This document shows positions 34,663-42,435 of a stretch of 64,000 bases of DNA, in pieces. The stretch comes from a virus. Location of the stretch: positions 124,001 through 188,000 of the IMG/VR virus record IMGVR_UViG_3300049846_001037. One strand, 5' to 3'. Position 1 is the stretch's first letter. Each line of letters begins with the position of its first letter. The notes beneath the pieces were generated by a model that worked only from the letters and a program-made list of their open reading frames with translations, searched no databases and had not been told where the DNA came from. The position numbers were made by a program, and so were the translations under genes.

Positions 34663-36255
34663 TTATGCTGATTCTTCCTCTAGTCTAATCTTGGTGATGT
34701 CAACAAGATCGATGTCTCTTGGCTTTAGCATTCCGAGGTCGCTCATATCGGGAGCAAAAACTCCATCACCATAGATTTGGTTGAGTTTTGAAACTCCTTG
34801 CTTGTAAGCGATCTCTGCATATCTCCTGCGCCTCTTGATGGCAGCAAGTTCAGCCTTGACCTCATTTTCTTTTTCTTGAATTGAATTGAGGCGTTCCTTC
34901 TTCTGCTCAACAACAGAGCCTTCAGACTCAACCTCTTCGTGGGGGAACTTGTTTCCAATGTCCCTGAGAGAGATGATTCCAACATCCTCTGATTGCCCTG
35001 GTGCTGCTGGAGCGGCTGGATTCTTGGTTTGAATACCCTTCTGAATGTTTGACTTCTCTGCCTCTAGGTTCTTAATGACATCGTACCACCTAGAGAGGTC
35101 TTCGGTCTTCTTGATGTAGTCGATATCAGCTTTGTATTCGCTGAACTCCTTGACTCTCTCTTCAACTTCAGCGAAAGCCTCACTGATGATAGCCTTCCAC
35201 TTTCTAGGAGCAGCCCACTCTCTGTTTTCTGGAGCCACGCCCCTCTCAACATCATTGGTCTTAACAATGAGGGATGAGATGATCTTGTCTTTATCCTGCG
35301 GAGCATAGTCTATGAACAACTGTGCTTCCTTGTTGTGGGTGATAGCATCTAAGCCACCCATCCTAAGCGTCTTCTGTTGCTCGGCATCCGTGTAGTCAGG
35401 AACGTCCTTGAAGTGGAACCTGCTCTTCATCTGTCCGTCATACACGGGCTTCTGAATGCTCTCTCTGGATCCTGGAGATGTTATCTGGGAAACCTTGAGT
35501 GACTTGAAAGCCTTAACGTCCTTGGTGGCCATTGTGCCGATGATCTTTACAAGCGGCTCTGGCTCAGTCAAACCCTTGAGGGCAAACCAACCACCGGCGG
35601 CATCGGTCTCCTGGCTCAAGGCTGTATACAACTCGTCAAGGCAAAGGATGAAGCGTCCAGAATACTTGACAGCGTTTTCTCTCAAGTCTCTCAATGGTCC
35701 TACTGAACCACCAAGCAATCCACCAGTCTGAGACAAGTTTCTTGCGTCTGTGAACATGAAGTGGTATTCGCTGACTGAGGAGGATGTTCTAAGTTGTGAT
35801 GGGTCAGTCAAAACTCCACCACGGAACCAAAGGAAGTCGTGAGACAAAGACCTCTCGGCCGCCATGATTCCAAGATACTTAAAGGTATATGACTTACCGA
35901 AACCTGCAGGGGCTCCAATGACACCACCGACCTTACCTGTCTTGATGGAGTCCTTAATTGCATCTTGCATCTCAGCGGTGGGAGGACTGATCCTTGAGAG
36001 CTCATCCATCGTGAGGTATCTGCCTCTCTTGTTGATGGCATCAATAGCCTCGTTGGTATAGTCTTCAAAGCTAAATGTCGCTGGGAATGGATTGGGTAGA
36101 GAGGTTGGCAAAGGAAGAGCAAGTCTGGCCTCTTCGAGCCTCAAGGCATTTCTCTTTGTCTTCAGCTCGTTCCAATCCTTGTACTCTGCTTGCATGGTCA
36201 GAGTCTTGGCGGCAGCTTCAAACAATTGCTTCTTTCTTAGAAGTTCCTTATTCAT
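34663..36255 (-). CDS. P-loop ATPase with C-terminal coiled coil, 530 aa
   Basis: Walker A GAPAGFGKS (about residues 116-124) and Walker B RFILCLDELY (about 203-212) define an AAA-like ATPase; a long helical, Lys/Glu-rich coiled coil fills about 340-490. N-terminal part mentions ISPPTAEMQDAIKDSIK, a lead helix to the P-loop. It does not match a family I can name. It overlaps the upstream 186-aa gene by 4 bases and is followed by a terminator, so these two genes form their own unit. The cell target is unknown. Confidence 0.72.
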   Translation of the reverse strand: MNKELLRKKQLFEAAAKTLTMQAEYKDWNELKTKRNALRLEEARLALPLPTSLPNPFPATFSFEDYTNEAIDAINKRGRYLTMDELSRISPPTAEMQDAIKDSIKTGKVGGVIGAPAGFGKSYTFKYLGIMAAERSLSHDFLWFRGGVLTDPSQLRTSSSVSEYHFMFTDARNLSQTGGLLGGSVGPLRDLRENAVKYSGRFILCLDELYTALSQETDAAGGWFALKGLTEPEPLVKIIGTMATKDVKAFKSLKVSQITSPGSRESIQKPVYDGQMKSRFHFKDVPDYTDAEQQKTLRMGGLDAITHNKEAQLFIDYAPQDKDKIISSLIVKTNDVERGVAPENREWAAPRKWKAIISEAFAEVEERVKEFSEYKADIDYIKKTEDLSRWYDVIKNLEAEKSNIQKGIQTKNPAAPAAPGQSEDVGIISLRDIGNKFPHEEVESEGSVVEQKKERLNSIQEKENEVKAELAAIKRRRRYAEIAYKQGVSKLNQIYGDGVFAPDMSDLGMLKPRDIDLVDITKIRLEEESA

Positions 36256-36812
36256 TTACCTCTCCTGTCATCTCTAAAGGATATTTTTAGACTAGCCAAA
36301 TGTGGGATAGCCTCAGAAGATCTGCCAGCCCCTTGTTGTGTGTATTTTTTGTAAGCATCTATCAACTGATTGTAGGCACTGTTTCTCATGCGATGAGATG
36401 TGTCTGGAACAACTGGCAACTCAAGTCTTGTATCGCCCGTCATGATGAGGTTGTTGATCTTCTGCTTGTCGCCACTCATCAGCACCTTGAGGTTTTGAGA
36501 AATCTGTTCGTAGACTCTTTGGGGAACTTTGTCTGAGATGGTCAAGACGCCTTCTCTCAAATACCAGAAAGCACTCTGAGGATCCCAAGCATCTTTGGGA
36601 GCAAATTGACTGCGCAAAAAGTCCATGAAGCTTTTGTCAACACTCAAAATTCCAAACTGAACATTCTCATTCAACTCAGGCACAAAGTAAGACATCGAAA
36701 AAGACCTGCCATCACCTCTTGGCTCAAAAATGATACTTTTGAAATGAGGGGTGATCTGGGACTTTCTGAGTAACTTACGGGATGCCTCTTTGATGTGTTG
36801 TCTATAGTTCAT
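36252..36812 (-). CDS. Hypothetical protein, 186 aa
   Basis: Not recognised. Basic, opens MNYRQHIKEASRKLLRKS, an amphipathic helix, then mixed alpha/beta sequence. First gene of a two-gene operon with the P-loop ATPase, so it may be its partner or adaptor. Preceded by a promoter within an inverted repeat (36826-36891). Confidence 0.72.
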   Translation of the reverse strand: MNYRQHIKEASRKLLRKSQITPHFKSIIFEPRGDGRSFSMSYFVPELNENVQFGILSVDKSFMDFLRSQFAPKDAWDPQSAFWYLREGVLTISDKVPQRVYEQISQNLKVLMSGDKQKINNLIMTGDTRLELPVVPDTSHRMRNSAYNQLIDAYKKYTQQGAGRSSEAIPHLASLKISFRDDRRGK

Positions 36813-36825
36813 GCCAGAAATGCAT

Positions 36826-36891
36826 TCTCCTGTAGTCTTTTCTATAGTACTATTTTATAAAAAATCGACATAAATCAGAGGCTACAGGAGA
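36826..36891 (-). promoter_or_regulatory. Inverted repeat enclosing a class-two promoter
   Basis: Arms TCTCCTGTAGTCT (36826-36838) and AGGCTACAGGAGA (36879-36891) are inverted copies of 13 bases with one mismatch. Between them the minus strand has TTTTTTATAAAATAGTAC then TATAGA at the fixed 12-base distance. One arm holds the AGGAG ribosome site of the downstream gene, so the dyad could also hide it in RNA. Confidence 0.6.
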
Positions 36892-37322
36892 CCCAGAATT
36901 CTGATTACTTCAAAAAAGATGGCGACAGAATAGAAAACCCTGTCGGCAAAGGTGTCGGTGTAAAGGCTGAGATGTTCAAAGGCCCAAGGATGGACGGGTG
37001 AGAAGTGACCCTCACGGATATTGATGCGGTCCATCTTGTAGGAGGTCCAGGGGTTTTCCAGGTTCCAGCCCCAGCCCTTGATGACATCATAGAGCCCCAA
37101 GATATAGAAGCCAGTCAGAACGTTAATGTAAACGCTGCCGTGATTGATATGGATCAGGTAAAAGGCGGTCAGGAAGGCAAAAACCTTCCTAAAGAAAGAG
37201 AACGGAATCCAGATATATGGACTTCCGTTCTCCGATGAAAGGGTCTTGGGGCCAATGTAAAAGATCAGAATCACGTCCAAAATGGCCGCAACGCCGATGA
37301 GTGACAGAACGATGGTATTCAT
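36882..37322 (-). CDS. Multi-pass membrane protein, 146 aa
   Basis: Hydrophobic segments at about residues 3-25, 45-62, 65-83 and 125-146 suggest four membrane helices, with a polar Trp-rich loop (WGWNLENPWTSYK) between. Family not recognised. Strong AAGGGG before the ATG. Confidence 0.72.
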   Translation of the reverse strand: MNTIVLSLIGVAAILDVILIFYIGPKTLSSENGSPYIWIPFSFFRKVFAFLTAFYLIHINHGSVYINVLTGFYILGLYDVIKGWGWNLENPWTSYKMDRINIREGHFSPVHPWAFEHLSLYTDTFADRVFYSVAIFFEVIRILGLL

Positions 37323-37352
37323 GGCAGACCCCTTTCATCTACCTGAATAGTA

Positions 37353-37586
37353 TCACTTTCCCTTTAACTTGTCAAGATGGGGCTGCAGTCTTTCCCTGAA
37401 CTCTGGGGTATTGAAGGTTCTGAGCCCACCCAGACGGCGCTTAAACGTCTTTTCAGAAGGAAACTCAAAGGGTTTTTCGGCATGAGCCTTTTCAATGGTT
37501 TCGACAGCCAGATATCCGTGTTGAATCTCAACTGTTGCCAGGATATCTAACAATTCCTCATCAGTAAATCTCTTTGGTCTTGCCAT
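37353..37586 (-). CDS. Small basic protein, possible DNA-binding, 77 aa
   Basis: MARPKRFTDEELLDIL opens like many AT-hook or helix-turn-helix homing-type regulators; the middle KTFKRRLGGLRTFNTPEFRERL is helical and basic. May bind nucleic acid; not confirmed. Overlaps the next upstream gene by 26 bases. Confidence 0.65.
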   Translation of the reverse strand: MARPKRFTDEELLDILATVEIQHGYLAVETIEKAHAEKPFEFPSEKTFKRRLGGLRTFNTPEFRERLQPHLDKLKGK

Positions 37587-37791
37587 GAAATTTGACCCCT
37601 ATTCTTTCAGCGTATGTTTCTCTTGAAGCATTGACAGCAAACGAGCAGAAGAGTAACAGCATGATTATAGTAAAAAGAATCGCCGCAGGTATTGTCAGAA
37701 CAACAATGATCAAACCTAACAGCAAACCTGCCGTCAGATGGACAACATTGTTGATGCTTTTGAGGATTGATTCTTTGATGCTGTTTTTCAT
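37561..37791 (-). CDS. Small membrane protein, 76 aa
   Basis: One long or two short membrane helices at residues about 18-52 (TAGLLLGLIIVVLTIPAAIL then FTIIMLLLFCSF), polar ends. Function unknown. Confidence 0.7.
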   Translation of the reverse strand: MKNSIKESILKSINNVVHLTAGLLLGLIIVVLTIPAAILFTIIMLLLFCSFAVNASRETYAERIGVKFHGKTKEIY

Positions 37792-37798
37792 GGACGGA

Positions 37799-38014
37799 TC
37801 ACTTTGCTCCGTAAATGTCCTGCGATATCTTCCAGCCCGTTACAATGAAAGCGCCGTTGAAATGGTTTCCTACTGGCGCAACCACATAGCCCTCTCCAAT
37901 GTAGGGCTTGATGTTGATGTCGTAGTCCTGCTTCTCTGTAAGAGAGTAGTCTCTATAGATGAGGTCTCTACCATCTATGAACAATCCGGGATTAGGATTC
38001 CTTGGTCTGCTCAT
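37799..38014 (-). CDS. Hypothetical protein, 71 aa
   Basis: Start chosen at MSRPRNPNPG (38014) with AGGAT upstream; the longer ATG at 38074 lies fully inside the upstream gene. Soluble, Tyr- and Asp-rich. Not recognised. Confidence 0.65.
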   Translation of the reverse strand: MSRPRNPNPGLFIDGRDLIYRDYSLTEKQDYDINIKPYIGEGYVVAPVGNHFNGAFIVTGWKISQDIYGAK

Positions 38015-38321
38015 CGAGTATCCTGTATAGACCATCCTGCTGCACCGCATAGGCCAGAGCATGGTTCTCTTCAAAGTGTTTGATTATCTTTATTCTTCCC
38101 TTAAAGTCATCTCCTACAATTGACTTCACAACGAACATCGGATTGTGGAGATTGGGTATTTTCTTGAAGCAGTAAATCATCACAAAAGACCTTTCGACAC
38201 TATTGTTCACAGCCTTCTCTGGACTCATGAAGACATATCCATCCAAGTTCCTGTAGGTCTTTTGAATGAACACTTTGTAATAGGTTTGTTTAGGGGGCTT
38301 TTTCTTCTGCTTCTTCGTCAT
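37992..38321 (-). CDS. Hypothetical protein with Lys-rich N-terminus, 109 aa
   Basis: Start chosen at MTKKQKKKPP (38321), one base after the upstream stop (TGACATG junction); an in-frame ATG at 38354 with a better ribosome site would overlap the upstream gene by 32 bases and cannot be excluded. Basic, soluble, probably nucleic-acid- or membrane-surface-binding. Not recognised. Confidence 0.65.
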   Translation of the reverse strand: MTKKQKKKPPKQTYYKVFIQKTYRNLDGYVFMSPEKAVNNSVERSFVMIYCFKKIPNLHNPMFVVKSIVGDDFKGRIKIIKHFEENHALAYAVQQDGLYRILDEQTKES

Positions 38322-38322
38322 G

Positions 38323-38718
38323 TCAGATCGCCCCAACAGAAGCTTTTTTTCCATCTCTCACTCCTTGTCTGTAGGCGTTGTATACATCATCGCCCCATTG
38401 TTCGAGTAGAAGGCATTTTGTGTCTTTTTGTTTTGAGAGGTCGTAAGCAGCACTGTAGATTACGAAAATCTGAAACGAGACTTCACTCTTTGAAAAGTCC
38501 TTGAAAGCCAGATCCATTTTGTTGGACAAGCGTATACCGGCCTCTACACAGGAAAGGTCGTTAGATTGCTTTGAAAGAGTCTTCTCAAGATTCTTTTGGC
38601 GGGATAGATTTTGTGTGTGAAAGAAAAATCCTGTACCAACTAAAAGAACGAACATTGAAATGTTGAGCATCAAAAATGTCTTGTAGCTCTTAAGGAACGT
38701 GCTTTTGCCCTTAAGCAT
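38323..38718 (-). CDS. Membrane-anchored protein, 131 aa
   Basis: One N-terminal membrane helix (about residues 14-33, FLMLNISMFVLLVGTGFFF) and a helical, charged domain probably outside the cytoplasm. Cys near 57 and 102. Not recognised. Confidence 0.7.
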   Translation of the reverse strand: MLKGKSTFLKSYKTFLMLNISMFVLLVGTGFFFHTQNLSRQKNLEKTLSKQSNDLSCVEAGIRLSNKMDLAFKDFSKSEVSFQIFVIYSAAYDLSKQKDTKCLLLEQWGDDVYNAYRQGVRDGKKASVGAI

Positions 38719-38740
38719 AAATCACCTCTTACTTCATTTG

Positions 38741-39058
38741 TTATTCTCCCTGTTGTGAGAGCGCCTGCTCCATCTGCTGCTCATAGTATCTTTGTTCCGC
38801 CAGCCTATCTATTTGTTCATCTCTCTTTTGTTTTAGACCCAAAACATACATCTTAAATTCCTGCAAACTTTTGTAGGGTGAGCCAACCACTTCATAGATA
38901 GTGGGATCACTTAAGGATGGTTCTCCTAGAATCCATCCATCAGGAGCCTTGATAGCACGATAACCCATGTACTCGGCCAGATTATTTACTTCTGCCAAGG
39001 TGCGCTCTTCGGTCTCGATGTTGTCTAGTTCATTGAGTAAGTCAGACCTCTTTCGCAT
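38741..39058 (-). CDS. Hypothetical protein with DLL-type N-terminus, 105 aa
   Basis: Start chosen at MRKRSDLLNEL (39058) with AGGAG upstream. The opening resembles the SxRxADLL tag of the proteins at 42.8-45.3 kb. Helical, acidic, ending in a Gln/Glu-rich tail. Has its own class-two motif just upstream. Confidence 0.7.
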   Translation of the reverse strand: MRKRSDLLNELDNIETEERTLAEVNNLAEYMGYRAIKAPDGWILGEPSLSDPTIYEVVGSPYKSLQEFKMYVLGLKQKRDEQIDRLAEQRYYEQQMEQALSQQGE

Positions 39059-39070
39059 GGATATCTCCTT

Positions 39071-39093
39071 TCTGTAATCCTTTTTTATAAAAG
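39071..39093 (-). promoter_or_regulatory. Class-two promoter motif upstream of 38741-39058
   Basis: Minus strand: TTCTTTT then ATAAAAAAGGAT then TACAGA, at the fixed 12-base distance. TACAGA runs straight into the AAGGAG ribosome site, so either the leader is minimal or the upstream TTTTATAAAA is the real minus-10 box. Confidence 0.5.
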
Positions 39094-39100
39094 AAGGCAA

Positions 39101-39133
39101 CAAAAAAGCCCAGATAACTAAATATCTGGGCTT
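39101..39133 (-). terminator. Terminator after the vWA gene
   Basis: Stem AGCCCAGATA/TATCTGGGCT with TTTTTTG after it on the minus strand. It directly precedes the class-two motif. Confidence 0.85.
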
Positions 39134-39157
39134 TTCTGCTTCGATTTGTGACCTAGA

Positions 39158-39874
39158 TTACTTAACTGGTTCTTCCTCTTTCTCCTTCTTTGAAACTGGA
39201 GCATAGAAGGATGTAGCTGCGAAGGACATCTCGGCACTAGCCAGATTGACAGCGTAGTTTGAGATGGCGTTGGCGTTAGAGGCAAAGGCTCTCAAGACAC
39301 CCTTTGAGGAGTGGCTGTCGAATGTTGCCATGTTGCCCACGCTCATGCGAGTCCTCGTGCTGACCTTGCTGAGATCCTGATTTGCACCAAGATAGGAGAA
39401 GGTCCAACGCTTGGTCTCATTCATCTTGCCGATGGCCGCAGCAAGGGACTCACTGTTATACTTCTTCGATGAGTTCTCTTCACCATCGCTGACCACAATG
39501 ACCAACGAGGAAGTGTTCTCTTCGTTGATGTCCTTGCGCTCTTTGAGCTGGTCGATGGCATGACCTACGGCGTCGTACATGGCCGTGTTGCCATTGGGAA
39601 TGTAATCCTCGCTGGTGATCTCTTTCAGCTTGTCAAGTGGGATGTGGGCAAAGACCGTCTGGACATCGCCACTGAACTTGATGAGCGAAACAAACGTGTC
39701 AATGTCTTCGGACTTGCTGCCGAAGTCCTTCTTGATCTGCTGGATCTGCTCATTGATGCCGGTGATGGTGGCATCTCTCACACCCGCCATTGAACCACTC
39801 TCATCAATGACAAACGTGATGTATGAAACCTTCTTAACCTTTTCTTTCGGCTTGATGAAATTATCTCTCTTCAT
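39158..39874 (-). CDS. von Willebrand factor A (vWA) domain protein
   Basis: 238 aa, one vWA domain. MIDAS metal site: DESGS at 24-28, the Thr in GNTAMYDA near 96, and Asp in VVSDGEE near 130. Soluble, Lys-rich at both ends. vWA proteins often work as adaptors for AAA+ ATPases or in protein complexes; an ATPase partner could be the one at 34663-36255, but they are not adjacent. GGAGG before the ATG. Confidence 0.85.
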   Translation of the reverse strand: MKRDNFIKPKEKVKKVSYITFVIDESGSMAGVRDATITGINEQIQQIKKDFGSKSEDIDTFVSLIKFSGDVQTVFAHIPLDKLKEITSEDYIPNGNTAMYDAVGHAIDQLKERKDINEENTSSLVIVVSDGEENSSKKYNSESLAAAIGKMNETKRWTFSYLGANQDLSKVSTRTRMSVGNMATFDSHSSKGVLRAFASNANAISNYAVNLASAEMSFAATSFYAPVSKKEKEEEPVK

Positions 39875-39903
39875 TACCTTTCCTCCAGGAGTGAACGTGC
39901 ATA

Positions 39904-39933
39904 ATTATACCAATGGTTTTGGTATGGGTCTAA
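39904..39933 (-). promoter_or_regulatory. Promoter of the vWA gene, with inverted repeat
   Basis: Minus strand: TTAGAC, 18 bases, TATAAT. The arms ATACCAA (39907-39913) and TTGGTAT (39919-39925) lie in the spacer and partly cover the TATAAT. Confidence 0.6.
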
Positions 39934-39950
39934 CATTTGTTTGGGTTGTT

Positions 39951-40595
39951 TTAGAAAGTGATAGTGATGGATCCGTCTGATGAGACTGTGATTTCTGATG
40001 GGGAGATTGATGACTTGGACAGGCGATTGATTGTGACATTTTCGCCATCGATAAGGAGGGTTACTTCTCTTTCTTGTGTTTCATAGTTCTCGTCCTCTAC
40101 TTCTGCATAGAGGCTGAGTGTTTGCGAAAAGACTATTGGGCTAATCTCTTTGACTCCCCAACCTCTAACATCGAGGTCGAGTTTCCATTTGAGATTTGCT
40201 TGACCCTGGAATCTTTCGCCATTCCTTTCACTGACAACTTTAACGGGTGTTGAGAAAGTCCAATCATCGGACTGAGCCATCTTCCTTAGGGCCGCAATCT
40301 GCTTGATTGTTTTTCTGTAATCTTTTTTGGCCAATGTTGGGGAGGCACTTGACTGCCACTCCTTCACGAGATTCTTTTTTGTCTTGTCCCAAATCTGATT
40401 CAGAAAAGTGTTATTACTGATCTGCTTCCTGAGCATCCAAGTTCCATCTGGCCTTTGCTGGACAGATGGCTTATATTGGTCGGGAGCAGGGACTTCGTTG
40501 CCCTGAGCAGGCGCAGGACGAGAGGACCGGTCTTGGTAGGCAAGTCCTGTATCTGGGTTCCACATGTCTGGTCTGGCTGAAATTATTTTGCTCAT
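39951..40595 (-). CDS. Hypothetical protein, 214 aa
   Basis: Not recognised. Pro/Gln-rich N-terminal 55 residues, then a helical part and a beta-rich C-terminal half with a repeated Ser-Ser-Ile pattern, ending ITITF. May be a virion-associated protein, but there is no direct sign. No ribosome site is visible and the promoter-like TATTGT box touches the ATG, so translation may be leaderless. Confidence 0.68.
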   Translation of the reverse strand: MSKIISARPDMWNPDTGLAYQDRSSRPAPAQGNEVPAPDQYKPSVQQRPDGTWMLRKQISNNTFLNQIWDKTKKNLVKEWQSSASPTLAKKDYRKTIKQIAALRKMAQSDDWTFSTPVKVVSERNGERFQGQANLKWKLDLDVRGWGVKEISPIVFSQTLSLYAEVEDENYETQEREVTLLIDGENVTINRLSKSSISPSEITVSSDGSITITF

Positions 40596-40631
40596 ACAAT
40601 AATAGCAAAATATAAAAAAATGCCATTATTG
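40596..40631 (-). promoter_or_regulatory. Class-two motif within an inverted repeat, at a start codon
   Basis: Minus strand: T7, ATATTTTGCTAT, TATTGT, then ATG. Arms CAATAATAGC (40597-40606) and GCCATTATTG (40622-40631) differ by one base and frame the element. Confidence 0.5.
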
Positions 40632-40865
40632 CTAACTGAATGAAACGCTGCCTTCGTCCTTGATGATCGCCCTGAGGTTACGCCAACTGGAGGCTTTGAA
40701 GGTCTTGCCAGCCAAATCGGAGTCTTGGTCTTTCCCAAAACTCACAGAAATATAGGGCTCGGCAATGACCACCTTGCCACCGTGGGAGCCGATGAACTTT
40801 CGCATCTCGGCTTCATCTTGCTGGTCCTGCAGGCGAACTGCTTCTTGCTCTTGGGGTTTAAGCAT
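40632..40865 (-). CDS. Hypothetical protein, 77 aa
   Basis: Not recognised. Acidic Gln-rich first 25 residues, then a small alpha/beta domain. AGGAGG before the ATG and a near-consensus promoter (40886-40914). Confidence 0.7.
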   Translation of the reverse strand: MLKPQEQEAVRLQDQQDEAEMRKFIGSHGGKVVIAEPYISVSFGKDQDSDLAGKTFKASSWRNLRAIIKDEGSVSFS

Positions 40866-40885
40866 GACATCCTCCTGTCAACTAA

Positions 40886-40914
40886 AATCTAGCAAAAACC
40901 CAAATACTTGTCAA
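40886..40914 (-). promoter_or_regulatory. Sigma-70-type promoter of 40632-40865
   Basis: Minus strand: TTGACA, 17 bases, TAGATT, about 20 bases before the ATG. Confidence 0.78.
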
Positions 40915-40937
40915 TAGCCCAATTTGATTGCGCAACG

Positions 40938-40971
40938 AAAAAGACCCCACCCGTGAAGATGGGGTCTTTTC
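40938..40971 (-). terminator. Terminator after 40979-41239, works in both directions
   Basis: Stem AGACCCCA/TGGGGTCT with T-runs on both sides (TTTTTCG on the minus strand and TTTTCC on the plus). Confidence 0.85.
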
Positions 40972-40978
40972 CCTTTAT

Positions 40979-41239
40979 TTACTGGGCCAAAACCTGTTTG
41001 GCCACTGAGACGGTCTTCTCGAAGACGGGGGTCACGGTAGCCTTCTTCTCAGCCTCGAAAGCCGAAGCAAAGCCATCCATCGAGATGTGGGAGTTAGCCC
41101 AGCCAGCCAGATCCATCTCAGCCTTCACGAACTCGTTGAACTGAGCGATGAATTCGGGGTTCGAATTCAGCTTGTTCAGGGTCTCCCCGCTAGGGTCGGT
41201 CAGAGCGGCGACCACGTTCTGCATCAACAGGCTACGCAT
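40979..41239 (-). CDS. Hypothetical protein, 86 aa
   Basis: Not recognised. Helix-rich, mildly acidic, without Cys or membrane segment. It is a single-gene unit: TTGACA-type promoter at 41271-41300, AGGAGG ribosome site, and a strong terminator right after the stop. This suggests high expression. Confidence 0.74.
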   Translation of the reverse strand: MRSLLMQNVVAALTDPSGETLNKLNSNPEFIAQFNEFVKAEMDLAGWANSHISMDGFASAFEAEKKATVTPVFEKTVSVAKQVLAQ

Positions 41240-41270
41240 GACTTCCTCCTGAGTTTTAGTTTACGAGACA

Positions 41271-41300
41271 ACTATAACACCCCAGGATCCTACTTGTCAA
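41271..41300 (-). promoter_or_regulatory. Sigma-70-type promoter of 40979-41239
   Basis: Minus strand: TTGACA, 17 or 18 bases, TTATAG or TATAGT. It begins TTGACAAGTA, as does the promoter at 40886-40914. Confidence 0.75.
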
Positions 41301-41308
41301 GCCCCTTC

Positions 41309-41653
41309 TTATACCAACCTTTGGGTTGCCTCAAAGTAGCGGTCCTGATCACCCATTTTAAAGAAAAACCTTTCATTTTGAAGGCCTAATTCCTGTATCT
41401 TCTGACGAGCCGCCTCATTGACACCCTCAGGCCCGCCAAGCGGAACAGTGAAAATGTTGCCATGCTCATTGTATCTTCGGAAAGCAAAAACAACATCCTC
41501 AGAGGTTCTTTCCTTCTTATGGGGATTTACCTCACTAGGATTGCCAGCGCTTTTTGAGACCACTTCCTTCTGCACTATGATGGCATTGGGTGGCAACTGG
41601 TTTCCAGGAATCGAGGAGTCGGCGGTCTTGTAAATAAATTTGCTGTAATCCAT
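41309..41653 (-). CDS. Hypothetical protein, 114 aa
   Basis: Not recognised. Soluble and basic, with a Glu-Gly-Val-Asn-Glu-Ala helix in the C-terminal part. GGAGA precedes the start. Upstream lies the shared region with the divergent methyltransferase gene (41654-41718). Confidence 0.7.
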   Translation of the reverse strand: MDYSKFIYKTADSSIPGNQLPPNAIIVQKEVVSKSAGNPSEVNPHKKERTSEDVVFAFRRYNEHGNIFTVPLGGPEGVNEAARQKIQELGLQNERFFFKMGDQDRYFEATQRLV

Positions 41654-41680
41654 GTGAAAGTTCTCCGTGTTTTAAGTAAG

Positions 41681-41707
41681 ATATCTATATATCACTAGCT
41701 TTTTATA
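41681..41707. promoter_or_regulatory. Class-two motif between divergent genes
   Basis: TTTTATAAAA is a perfect palindrome, so it can serve both strands. Minus strand: CCTTTTATAAAAAGCTAG then TGATAT at the 12-base distance. On the plus strand the same element lies just before the methyltransferase start. Confidence 0.45.
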
Positions 41708-41718
41708 AAAGGTTGCCT

Positions 41719-42435
41719 GTGGAAAATACCATCAAACTAATGGAAGCCAACGACTGGTTCCCCACCGTCAAAGATGAGTCGGTTCAACTCTTCGTTTTGG
41801 ACCCACCCTACAACGTTGGCTATGGCTACAATACCTTCAAAGATCGCAAGAAGCAATCTGATTATATCATGGAACAGGTCGAGATCCTACGCCAGTGTAG
41901 CAAGAAGCTCAAGGAAGGCGGCAGCATCTTCTACCTGAACTATCCTGAGAGCGCTGCTGACGTATGGGCCAACGTCAACTTTCTGACCCGCTTCGAGATC
42001 ATCACTTGGATCTACAACGTCCATTCTTCTGGTTCACCCGTCCGTAAAGCAACGAGGAGCTGGCTCTGGTTTTCTAAGGGAGACCCACTCATCAACCAGT
42101 CTGCTTTCGATGGTGAGTACCAGAACCCAACCGACAAGCGTGTAGCCCAGAGAATCAAGGACGGCTTCAAACCTGCAGGCTATGACTGGTGGGAGATTCA
42201 GCAGGTCAAGAACGTCAGCAAGGAGAAGCGTGATCATCCTTGCCAGTTGCCAGAGAAGATGGTTGAGAAGATCATCTTGGGAGCATCTAACCCAGGCGAT
42301 CTAGTCTGCGATGTCTACAGTGGTTCGGGCACCACAGCCATTGCAGCCATCAAGAACGGCAGGAAGTTTGACGGCTGCGATTTGGACAAGAAGTATGTTA
42401 CTGAGTCAAACAACTTCCTCAAGACCCTAAAGTAA
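41719..42435 (+). CDS. DNA methyltransferase, beta class (N6-adenine or N4-cytosine)
   Basis: One of only two plus-strand genes recognised. Start chosen at GTG 41719 because AAAGG lies 6 bases before; TTG 41713 is also possible. Catalytic motif DPPY comes early (about residue 28) and the AdoMet motif DVYSGSGTT late (about 199), the order of beta-class enzymes. About 238 aa, complete. No restriction nuclease adjoins it, so it may protect phage DNA or mark it. It is convergent with, and touches, the gene at 42436. Confidence 0.85.
   Translation: MENTIKLMEANDWFPTVKDESVQLFVLDPPYNVGYGYNTFKDRKKQSDYIMEQVEILRQCSKKLKEGGSIFYLNYPESAADVWANVNFLTRFEIITWIYNVHSSGSPVRKATRSWLWFSKGDPLINQSAFDGEYQNPTDKRVAQRIKDGFKPAGYDWWEIQQVKNVSKEKRDHPCQLPEKMVEKIILGASNPGDLVCDVYSGSGTTAIAAIKNGRKFDGCDLDKKYVTESNNFLKTLK

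Noticed and set aside
41719-42435. A restriction-modification pair
   Set aside because: Only the methyltransferase is present; neighbours show no nuclease motif.
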